A stretch of DNA of 52,062 bases from an uncultured Prevotella sp. GTDB lineage: Bacteria; Bacteroidota; Bacteroidia; Bacteroidales; Bacteroidaceae. The stretch spans positions 1 to 52,062 of the forward strand of contig UQRP01000017.1 of assembly GCA_900543585.1 (NCBI GenBank). The letters are read 5' to 3'. Below the pieces are notes generated by a model. That model saw nothing but the letters and a program-made list of their open reading frames with translations. It was not told the origin of the DNA and made no database searches. Each line of letters starts with the position of its first letter. Within the stretch, counting starts at the first letter, position 1. Positions 24,388-31,288 of this stretch are shown here, in pieces. Made by a program: the position numbers and the translations under genes.

Positions 24388-25407
24388 ATGGATAAGGTTT
24401 TAGCAAGAGACATCAATAACTTCAAAGCATCTTTCCCTTTCAGAGATGAACTGCGAGGAGCTTCTTTCTTGATTACTGGAGCTACGGGGCTGATAGGCTC
24501 TACCCTCATCCGATGTCTTGCAGCGCTTAATGAGGGCATTCATATCTTTGCACCGGTAAGAAACCTTGCTAAGGCGAAGATGATGTTTGGTGAGAATTTC
24601 CCTGGCGTGGACTTCATGGAGTGCAATATCATGGATATCGTTGATGGTGCATTTGGCGATGTCGACTATATTGTCCATGGTGCAGCTCCTACAGCAAGCA
24701 GGTTCTTTGTGGAGAACCCCGTTGAGACGATTGATACGATATTCAACGGCACGAAGGCCGTCCTTGACTATGCCCGCTCGCACCAAGTGAAAGGTATGGT
24801 CAATCTCTCTTCTCTTGAGGTCTATGGCACTATTCTTGATGACAGCTTACCGGTTTCAGAGAATGTCCAGGGATATCTTGACCCGCTGAGTGTGCGCAGC
24901 AGCTATCCCATGGCAAAACGCGCGGCGGAGAATCTGTGTGTCGCCTACGCCAAGGAATATGGTGTGCATGTAAAGACAGCCAGACTGACGCAGACGACAG
25001 GGGCCGGCATCGCAAAGGACGACAACCGCATCATTGCACAGTTCGCGCGATTGGCTGCAAAAGGTGAAGACATCGTCTTGCATACAAAGGGTGACAGTGC
25101 GCGGCCTTATTGCTATACCATTGACAGCATCAATGCTATTCTATATATTCTTCTGAAAGGGGCTGATGGAGACGCTTATAACGTGGCCAATGAAGAGACT
25201 TATATCTCCGCCCGTGGCATGGCCGAATACTTGCAGAAGAAATTCAATCCGTCTATCAATGTGAGGGTGGAATTAGGCGACAATTATGGCTATGCGCCAG
25301 CAACCAAGTTGCGACTGTCCGCTGCAAAGCTTGGGGGCCTTGGCTGGAAACCAAGGTATGGATTGAAAGAAATATTTGAGAATCTGACTGAATATCTAAA
25401 GGCGTGA
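24388..25407 (+). CDS. NAD-dependent epimerase/dehydratase (extended SDR)
   Basis: 339-residue Rossmann enzyme of the extended short-chain dehydrogenase family acting on nucleotide-linked substrates. The cofactor motif is ITGATGLIG (29-37), VNLSSLEVYG (138-147) carries the active-site Ser region, and YPMAK gives catalytic Tyr173 and Lys177. The end shows the usual substrate domain (ARPYCYTIDSINAI, ATKLRLSAAKLGGLGWKPR in parts). It follows the cytidylyltransferase by 11 bp and ends 2 bp from a convergent GT2 gene. In context it may reduce or epimerise the CDP-linked moiety, or act on an unrelated NDP-sugar. It is not a TarJ-type zinc reductase. Substrate is unknown. Confidence 0.9.
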   Translation: MDKVLARDINNFKASFPFRDELRGASFLITGATGLIGSTLIRCLAALNEGIHIFAPVRNLAKAKMMFGENFPGVDFMECNIMDIVDGAFGDVDYIVHGAAPTASRFFVENPVETIDTIFNGTKAVLDYARSHQVKGMVNLSSLEVYGTILDDSLPVSENVQGYLDPLSVRSSYPMAKRAAENLCVAYAKEYGVHVKTARLTQTTGAGIAKDDNRIIAQFARLAAKGEDIVLHTKGDSARPYCYTIDSINAILYILLKGADGDAYNVANEETYISARGMAEYLQKKFNPSINVRVELGDNYGYAPATKLRLSAAKLGGLGWKPRYGLKEIFENLTEYLKA

Positions 25408-25409
25408 GC

Positions 25410-26372
25410 TTATAGGAAGTTGAACGAAGTATAATATGCAGCAAAGGCAGGGAAAAAGAAACCACGTTCGATGCCTAAAAGTCCCTTTGCTTTATTGGCA
25501 GGGAAATATATAGCCTTGCGATTGCGCATGCAGAATAGGCACAATCTTATATAATTGGTGAAGGAATGGCCAAGCAGTAAGGAAGCAAACTTGTGTTGTA
25601 ATTCCATGCTCCCATCTTTGGTGTCTTTCGTATGCTCAAAGATATATCTGCAATGACTCGTGAACTTCGGCTGTTGCTGTAAAAGCCTGAAGATTTTGTA
25701 GCCATGTAAATATGGGGCTGATTTGGAAGACGCTTCCGTCATTGCAACTGTTTTGTGAGTAATGCTGGCGTTATGCGCTCTGTGGAAAAGAAGTACTTCT
25801 CCAATTCTTACGATACCGTTGTTCCAGTCGGCATGGAGTGTAAGGTTCCAATCGTAGTTGAGGGCGCCTTCCCAATTTTGGGGATTCCGCATAAACATGC
25901 CATTGCCAAGGATGGAATGTCCAAGCAGGCATCTGAAAATATGCGTGCCTGGGCGTATATCGTCACTGTCTGGCTCTATCCTGGCTGTTTCCTGGTTTTC
26001 GCCACGACAAATAATGCATGTGCATATGTCATGGTTGCCGATAGCCGCTACCTGCTTTTCTATCTTTTTAGGAAACCATACGTCATCCTGATCGCTGATG
26101 GCTATGAAATCGCCTGTGGCACGCATGGCGGCTGTGCGGAAATTGTCATTAAAGCCTAAGTTGTGCTCATTCTCATAGAAATGCACGATAGGATATTTTT
26201 CTTCATACTCGCGGCAGATGGCGGGTGTGGAGTCTGTGGAGCAGTCGTCCTGGATAATCAGCTCGCTAATGGGATAGGTCTGATTCAGAATAGAATCTAT
26301 CTGCTCTCGTATAAAAGCTGCTCCGTTGTAGGTTGCCATCACAACAGAGACTGTCGGTCGTGCGTTTGTCAT
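25410..26372 (-). CDS. Glycosyltransferase family 2
   Basis: 320-residue cytoplasmic GT-A enzyme. VSVVMATYNGAAFIREQ opens the domain, QDDCSTDST (41-49) binds the nucleotide and SDQDDVWFPKK gives the DxD at about 94-97; NLGFNDNF is shared with the other GT2 of the cluster. HADWNN (about residue 190) resembles the HDWW-type region of rhamnosyltransferases. It points against the rest of the cluster and its stop codon lies 2 bp from that of the SDR gene, so the two transcripts must overlap or end inside coding DNA. A -7 box 8 bp ahead of its ATG implies an almost leaderless message. Confidence 0.92.
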   Translation of the reverse strand: MTNARPTVSVVMATYNGAAFIREQIDSILNQTYPISELIIQDDCSTDSTPAICREYEEKYPIVHFYENEHNLGFNDNFRTAAMRATGDFIAISDQDDVWFPKKIEKQVAAIGNHDICTCIICRGENQETARIEPDSDDIRPGTHIFRCLLGHSILGNGMFMRNPQNWEGALNYDWNLTLHADWNNGIVRIGEVLLFHRAHNASITHKTVAMTEASSKSAPYLHGYKIFRLLQQQPKFTSHCRYIFEHTKDTKDGSMELQHKFASLLLGHSFTNYIRLCLFCMRNRKAIYFPANKAKGLLGIERGFFFPAFAAYYTSFNFL

Positions 26373-26380
26373 ATCTCTCG

Positions 26381-26388
26381 CAAAGTTA
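26381..26388 (-). promoter_or_regulatory. -7 box of the second GT2 gene, very close to its ATG
   Basis: The minus strand reads TAACTTTG, a perfect TAnnTTTG, separated by 8 bp from ATG 26372. It sits just downstream of the P-type ATPase terminator, so the GT2 gene has an independent promoter. Confidence 0.6.
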
Positions 26389-26396
26389 ACAATTAA

Positions 26397-26427
26397 AAGG
26401 TGAAGATAGCCTTCCTATCTTCACCTT
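26397..26427 (-). terminator. Intrinsic terminator of the P-type ATPase gene
   Basis: A perfect 13-bp stem: AAGGTGAAGATAG (26397-26409) pairs with 26415-26427, loop CCTTC. On the minus strand it is followed by TTTTAATT. It lies 24 bp past the ATPase stop codon. Confidence 0.88.
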
Positions 26428-26451
26428 ATAATAATTATTAACTTACAAGGT

Positions 26452-28398
26452 CTACGCCCTCAAGGTGCGCATGGCATTGAGGACGCAGAGAACCATCACG
26501 CCGACGTCGCCGAAGACGGCGATGGGCATGGCAAGGCTGCCTAAAAGTCCTGTGGCTACGAGGATGAGGATGGCAACCTTCACGGTGATGGCGAAGGACG
26601 CATTCTGTCGTGCATTGCCGATGGTCTTGCGTGCAATGCGGATAGCAGTGGCAATCTTCGAAGGCTTGTCGTCCATGAGGACGACGTCGGCAGCCTCTAT
26701 AGCAGCATCACTGCCTAAGGCTCCCATGGCGATTCCTACATCAGCGCGGGCCAGTACCGGAGCGTCGTTGATGCCGTCGCCGACAAAGGCCAGGGTGCTG
26801 CCTACGGGCTTCTCGGCGATAAGCTTTTCCACATTGCTCACTTTGTCGGCGGGCAACAGCTCTGCATGATATTCGTCAAGGCCCAGTTGCGTAGCGACGG
26901 CGCGCCCCACATTCTCGTGGTCACCGGTGAGCATGACGGTCTTCTTCACTCCTAAGGCTTTCAGCAGACTGATGGCTTCCTTGCTGTCTGCTTTCACCTG
27001 GTCGGAGATGACGACATGACCTGCATAGACGCCATCGACAGCAATATGGATGATGGTACCGACGAGATGCTTGCACTTCTCACAGACCGGAACCTTGGCG
27101 CCTTCCTCTGTCATCATCTTTTCGTTGCCCACACTTACTTCTTTGCCATTGACGCAGGCGCGAATGCCTTTTCCGGCTATCTCTTCGATGCGCTCCACCA
27201 GACAGCCGTCGTCTAAGGAATCTTGCTTTGATGCTCCTTTATCTTGGACAGCCTCATTCAGTCGGTCTATATAGGCAGCACGAAGCGCCGCGGCTATCGG
27301 GTGCGTGGAGAATCCCTCTACATGAGCGGCCAGGTGGAGCAACTCTTTCTCTGTCAGCAGCTCGGGGTGGACGGCGTTGACGGCGAAGACGCCTTTTGTC
27401 AGGGTGCCGGTCTTATCGAAGACAACGGTGGAGAGCTTGGCTAAAGCATCCATATAGTTGCCGCCCTTGATAAGAATTCCCTTGCGTGAGGCACCGCCGA
27501 TGCCACCAAAGAAGCTGAGCGGCACGGAGATGACAAGGGCGCAGGGACAGCTCACGACAAGAAAGCTCAGAGCGCGATACACCCATGTGACAAGACCATC
27601 CTCATAGCTGTCGTAGAAGAATGGGGGAATGAACGTGAAGGCTATGGCAAGGAAAACGACGATGGGGGTATAGATACGGGCAAACTTGCGGATGAAGGTC
27701 TCGCTCTTGGACTTGTTTGCTGATGACTCTTCTACAAGTTTGATAATCTTCGATGCTGTAGAATCGCCGAAAGTCTTTGTGGTCTTTATTTTCAGCAGTC
27801 CTGAGATGTTGACACATCCGCTCATCGCCTCATCGCCGATGACGACCTCGCGGGGCACGCTCTCTCCTGTCAGCGCTACAGTGTTCAGGCTCGACTCCCC
27901 TTCTATAATCTCTCCGTCAATAGGAATCCGCTCTCCGGGTTTGACGATGATTATCTCCCCGGTCTTGACTTCTGCGGGAGCTACGACGGCAATCTTCCCC
28001 TCGCGCTCTACATTGGCCGAGTCAGGACGTATGTCCATCAACGCCTTGATGCTCCTCTCGCTCTTTCCTTCGGCATAATCCTCAAAGAGTTCGCCAACTT
28101 GGAAGAAGAGCATGACGAAGACAGCTTCCGGAAACTGTGACTCAGCTCCTGGCAAGAAACCAATGAGCAGCGCGCCGATGGTGGCGATACACATCAGGAA
28201 GTCTTCGTTGAAAGGGTTGCGCTCCTCGATACCCTCCTCGATGGCTTCTCCTATCACATCATAAGAGATGAGAATGTAAGGAACGAGAAATACACACAAC
28301 TGGCCCCAAACGGGCATAGGGTACAATTTCGTCACCATCCAGGCGGCAAAGAGCAGTACGGCTGTAAGAAGAATTCTAAGTAGCTTTCTTTTGTCCAT
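26452..28398 (-). CDS. Heavy-metal P1B-type ATPase, Zn/Cd/Pb exporter type (ZntA/CadA-like)
   Basis: 648-residue inner-membrane pump that expels divalent soft metals using ATP. Key motifs: TGES (177-180), CPC (284-286) in the metal channel, DKTGT with phospho-Asp328, His366-Pro367 in the nucleotide domain, TGDH (491-494) and GDGINDAP (540-547). The last membrane helices carry Asn599, Lys607 and Asp631, the pattern of the Zn/Cd/Pb class rather than the Cu class. There is no N-terminal HMA domain. A CEKC pair (Cys439, Cys442) inside the nucleotide domain is unusual and could bind metal. It has its own promoter, a candidate operator and a terminator, so it is a single-gene unit. Exact metal is inferred from class motifs. 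Confidence 0.95.
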   Translation of the reverse strand: MDKRKLLRILLTAVLLFAAWMVTKLYPMPVWGQLCVFLVPYILISYDVIGEAIEEGIEERNPFNEDFLMCIATIGALLIGFLPGAESQFPEAVFVMLFFQVGELFEDYAEGKSERSIKALMDIRPDSANVEREGKIAVVAPAEVKTGEIIIVKPGERIPIDGEIIEGESSLNTVALTGESVPREVVIGDEAMSGCVNISGLLKIKTTKTFGDSTASKIIKLVEESSANKSKSETFIRKFARIYTPIVVFLAIAFTFIPPFFYDSYEDGLVTWVYRALSFLVVSCPCALVISVPLSFFGGIGGASRKGILIKGGNYMDALAKLSTVVFDKTGTLTKGVFAVNAVHPELLTEKELLHLAAHVEGFSTHPIAAALRAAYIDRLNEAVQDKGASKQDSLDDGCLVERIEEIAGKGIRACVNGKEVSVGNEKMMTEEGAKVPVCEKCKHLVGTIIHIAVDGVYAGHVVISDQVKADSKEAISLLKALGVKKTVMLTGDHENVGRAVATQLGLDEYHAELLPADKVSNVEKLIAEKPVGSTLAFVGDGINDAPVLARADVGIAMGALGSDAAIEAADVVLMDDKPSKIATAIRIARKTIGNARQNASFAITVKVAILILVATGLLGSLAMPIAVFGDVGVMVLCVLNAMRTLRA

Positions 28399-28423
28399 AA
28401 AAATCTGTTTTCTATTTCAGGTG

Positions 28424-28431
28424 CAAAGTTA
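28424..28431 (-). promoter_or_regulatory. -7 box of the P-type ATPase gene
   Basis: The minus strand reads TAACTTTG, a perfect TAnnTTTG, 25 bp ahead of ATG 28398. Confidence 0.65.
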
Positions 28432-28442
28432 CGGCGGATGGA

Positions 28443-28459
28443 TTGCAACTTGGTTGCAA
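28443..28459 (-). promoter_or_regulatory. 17-bp dyad, candidate metal-regulator operator
   Basis: TTGCAAC-TTG-GTTGCAA is a perfect 7-bp inverted repeat with a 3-bp centre. It lies 11 bp upstream of the -7 box of the metal pump, where the -33 region belongs. A metal-responsive regulator is a natural candidate, but none is encoded nearby; the DeoR gene on the other side is not of a metal-sensing type. Confidence 0.5.
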
Positions 28460-28557
28460 AGTTGTCCTTTCTAAGCGGTAATGTTAAAAAATATGCCGAC
28501 AGTTGTTAATATTCTATATAAAACAATAGAAAGAGGCGCAATTTGTAAAAGAAATAT

Positions 28558-28565
28558 TATCTTTG
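28558..28565 (+). promoter_or_regulatory. -7 box of the deoR-type operon
   Basis: TATCTTTG, a perfect TAnnTTTG, 31 bp ahead of ATG 28597. Probably drives the three genes 28597-31277. Confidence 0.65.
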
Positions 28566-28596
28566 TCATGTTAAATCACCCTATAGTTTGACTCAA

Positions 28597-29376
28597 ATGA
28601 CCAAGGACGAACGACAAAATGCAATACTGGACAACCTGATGAAGTCAGGCTCTGTGCAGGTTACTGACCTCTCGGCTCAGCTCGATGTGTCGTCGGTAAC
28701 AATTCGTAAAGACCTTACGGAGCTTGAGAAAGAGGGAAAGCTCTATCGAAGCCACGGCAAGGCAATCCTTATCAATCCTTTTACCAACAACAGAACCGTC
28801 AACGAAAAAGAAAAACTCAGCACAGAAGAGAAGATACAGATAGGAGCGGAGGCTGCCAAGCTTATCACTCCCGATGACTCTATAGTGCTGGCTTCCGGTA
28901 CGACCATCCACGCTCTTGCGCGCAGCATTCACCCGACGAGTCGCTTGACCGTTGTCACAGCCTCGCTTCAGGCTGCTGAGGCTTTGGCACCACTTGACAA
29001 TGTGGAGCTGATACAGCTCGGTGGCAATGTCAGACATACCAGCTTGTCTGTCGTGGGAAAATATGCAGAGATGATTCTTGCAGGCTTCTCTTTCAGTAAG
29101 CTCTTCCTTGGCGTTGATGGCATTGACCTGGACTTTGGCATCTCCACAACGGATATGCGCGAAGCAGAGATTAACCGGGCGATGATGAATACAGCACAAA
29201 AGATAATCGTCTTGGCCGACAGTACGAAGTTTGGTCGGCGGGGATTTGCCAAAATCTGCAATATGGAAGAGGTGGACATGATCATTACTGACAGCCGCCT
29301 GCCCCAGAATATCAGAGACCAGGTTGAAGAGCTGGGCATTGAACTTGTGATTGCCGGAGAGAATACAAAGAAATAA
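28597..29376 (+). CDS. DeoR-family transcriptional regulator
   Basis: 259-residue repressor-type regulator; ATG 28597 (MTKDERQNAIL) is preferred over a TTG three codons upstream. The N-terminal winged helix has VQVTDLSAQLDVSSVTIRKDL with the DeoR recognition-helix signature and LYRSHGKAI. The C-terminal DeoRC sensor domain shows IVLASGTTIHALA (phosphosugar-loop type), LIQLGGNVR and LFLGVDGID, and it is complete to the end. DeoR regulators usually sense phosphorylated sugars. It is followed after 13 bp by an acyltransferase gene rather than a sugar-catabolic gene, which is unusual. Its target could be its own operon; I found no obvious operator dyad. Confidence 0.92.
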   Translation: MTKDERQNAILDNLMKSGSVQVTDLSAQLDVSSVTIRKDLTELEKEGKLYRSHGKAILINPFTNNRTVNEKEKLSTEEKIQIGAEAAKLITPDDSIVLASGTTIHALARSIHPTSRLTVVTASLQAAEALAPLDNVELIQLGGNVRHTSLSVVGKYAEMILAGFSFSKLFLGVDGIDLDFGISTTDMREAEINRAMMNTAQKIIVLADSTKFGRRGFAKICNMEEVDMIITDSRLPQNIRDQVEELGIELVIAGENTKK

Positions 29377-29389
29377 AACTTAATCAGCT

Positions 29390-30589
29390 ATGAAAGTACC
29401 ATCAGAATTTGACCCCATAAGGCCTTTAGAGCCCGAGGAGTTGTCAGCGGCTTACGATAAACTGTTGGCTGACGACGCCTTTAAGCCTGTCTTGGCTTAT
29501 ATCTATCCCAATGTTCCCATCGAGGCGGTCAGCAAGAAGATGCATGCTTGCAAAACTAATTTGGAGTTTCAGCGTGCCTTCTGCTATCCTATCCTCGAGC
29601 ATCTTATTCAGACACAGAGCACGGGCATCGACATCAACTGTTATCAGGTTGACATTCACAACCGCTACACTTTTGTCAGCAACCACCGGGATATAGTCCT
29701 TGACTCCGCTTTCCTTGACAAGCTGCTCATCGACGTTGGCTTTGGCACAACCTGTGAGATAGCCATCGGTGACAATCTGCTGCAACTGGACTGGGTGCGC
29801 ACATTGGCTCGTATCAACAAGACCTTCACCGTGGAGCGTACGTTGAAGTCCTCGGAGATGCTGCGTGCCAGCAAGCGTATGTCTGAGTATATGCACTTTG
29901 TCATTTCCCAGAAGCATGACAACATCTGGATAGCACAGCGTCAGGGACGCGCCAAGAACAGCAACGACCTCACGCAGACGGCTATCCTCAAGATGATGGC
30001 CTTTGGAGGAGAGGGAACAATTATCGACAGCCTCACACAGCTGCATATCGTGCCGGTGTCCATTTCCTACCAGTATGATCCTTGTGACTACCTCAAGGCG
30101 CGTGAATATCAGCTCCGCCGTGACCTGCCCTATTGGAAGAAGGGCCCGGGTGACGACTTAGAGAGCATGAACGTGGGCATCAGAGGCTATAAAGGGCATA
30201 TCCATTACAATCTTGCTCCCTGCATCGACGATTGGTTGCAGACCGTAGACCAGGAGCAGCCGCGCAACAAGATGTTCGAGGAGATAGCGCAGCATATCGA
30301 CCAAGAGATACACAAGAACTATCTGTTGTATCCTCAGAACTATGTCGCTCTTGACATGATTCAGAATACGAACATGTATACTGACCACTATACGCCGGAG
30401 GAGTACGACCAGTTTGAGGAATACATCGTCAGCCGTCTGGCGCTCATAGATATAGAGCACAAGGATGAGGCTTTCCTGCGTCGCTGCCTGCTGACGCAAT
30501 ACGCCTATCCTACTCGCAACTACATCACAGCCAACGAGGGAACAGGCCGATGGAAGCAGTTCTTCAGCAAGTTCAACTTTATGAAATAA
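29390..30589 (+). CDS. PlsB/PlsC-superfamily acyltransferase
   Basis: 399-residue glycerolipid-type acyltransferase. Motif I is FVSNHRDIVLD with His99 and Asp105, motif II lies around WVRTLARINKTFTVER, motif III is WIAQRQGRAK in place of FxxGxR, and motif IV is VPVSISYQYDPCD, very like the IPVSIxYE of PlsB-type enzymes. The His-to-Asp spacing is five residues rather than the usual four. No membrane helix is obvious, so a peripheral membrane enzyme is likely. Probably acylates a glycerophosphate or lysophospholipid; the exact acceptor is unknown. Co-transcribed with the DeoR gene (13 bp) and the NigD-like gene (7 bp). Confidence 0.8.
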   Translation: MKVPSEFDPIRPLEPEELSAAYDKLLADDAFKPVLAYIYPNVPIEAVSKKMHACKTNLEFQRAFCYPILEHLIQTQSTGIDINCYQVDIHNRYTFVSNHRDIVLDSAFLDKLLIDVGFGTTCEIAIGDNLLQLDWVRTLARINKTFTVERTLKSSEMLRASKRMSEYMHFVISQKHDNIWIAQRQGRAKNSNDLTQTAILKMMAFGGEGTIIDSLTQLHIVPVSISYQYDPCDYLKAREYQLRRDLPYWKKGPGDDLESMNVGIRGYKGHIHYNLAPCIDDWLQTVDQEQPRNKMFEEIAQHIDQEIHKNYLLYPQNYVALDMIQNTNMYTDHYTPEEYDQFEEYIVSRLALIDIEHKDEAFLRRCLLTQYAYPTRNYITANEGTGRWKQFFSKFNFMK

Positions 30590-30596
30590 AGGCGGT

Positions 30597-31277
30597 ATGA
30601 AGTTCACGTGGACTTCCTTACTGCTCATGCTGTTGGTCGTTGCCTCTTGCACCAATGACCCTTACGATAGTGGTGACTCTCGTTACAGCTATCTGAGGGC
30701 CGACTTCGTAGAGGCAACGACAGATGGCAATGGTCGTGTGGTGTCGGCTCTCACCGATGATGGCGTTAGTCTGACTTTCACGCAGCCTTTTGTTGTGTCG
30801 TGGATTTCTGAGCCGGATACCTCCTACAGGGCTTTGCTGTATTATAATATCAGCGACAGCACCGCTGACGGCCAGCGTATGAGTGTGGAGCCTCTGACGG
30901 CAGGACAGGTCTATGTGCTGAAGGCGCAGACCAGAAGCGAGCAGCAGGCTATTGTGACCGACCCCGTTCATTTTCAGAGTTCTTGGACGAGTCGCAATGG
31001 CAGTTACGCCAACCTTCGTTTAGCGCTGATGACGGGTGTCGCTGATAATGTCGATGCCAAACAAGCTTTGGGCTTGGTCTGCGATAGCGTGAAAGAGAAT
31101 AGAAATGGCCATCACACCTATTATTATAAGTTGTTGCATGACCAAGGCGGAGCTCCACAATATTATAAAGCAACGGTCTTCGTCAGTATCCCTACACAAA
31201 AAATGACAACTGGAGATGTTGTCCAGTTGTCATTGAATACTTACGACGGGTGGAAAACCCGCACGTTCAGCTTTTAG
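30597..31277 (+). CDS. NigD-like lipoprotein
   Basis: 226-residue lipoprotein of unknown function. The signal ends LVVASC with Cys18, followed by TNDPYD. Features that recall the NigD family of Bacteroidales lipoproteins are the early LRADFVEATTDGNGRV segment, SALTDDGVSLTFTQPF and YRALLYYNIS. The domain assignment is from pattern memory and is moderate. It starts 7 bp after the acyltransferase stop. The final codons contain a perfect 13-bp inverted repeat (31202-31234) that serves the convergent operon as a terminator. A role in the envelope is likely; NigD-like proteins have been linked to bacteriocin production in one system, which I do not infer here. Confidence 0.65.
   Translation: MKFTWTSLLLMLLVVASCTNDPYDSGDSRYSYLRADFVEATTDGNGRVVSALTDDGVSLTFTQPFVVSWISEPDTSYRALLYYNISDSTADGQRMSVEPLTAGQVYVLKAQTRSEQQAIVTDPVHFQSSWTSRNGSYANLRLALMTGVADNVDAKQALGLVCDSVKENRNGHHTYYYKLLHDQGGAPQYYKATVFVSIPTQKMTTGDVVQLSLNTYDGWKTRTFSF
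31202..31234 (-). terminator. Intrinsic terminator of the TonB-receptor operon, inside the NigD-like coding sequence
   Basis: AATGACAACTGGA (31202-31214) and 31222-31234 form a perfect 13-bp stem with a 7-nt loop. On the minus strand the stem is followed by TTTTTTGTG. It lies 54 bp past the stop of the DUF6850 gene but within the last 25 codons of the plus-strand NigD-like gene. Confidence 0.82.
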
Positions 31278-31288
31278 TAGAATACTTC

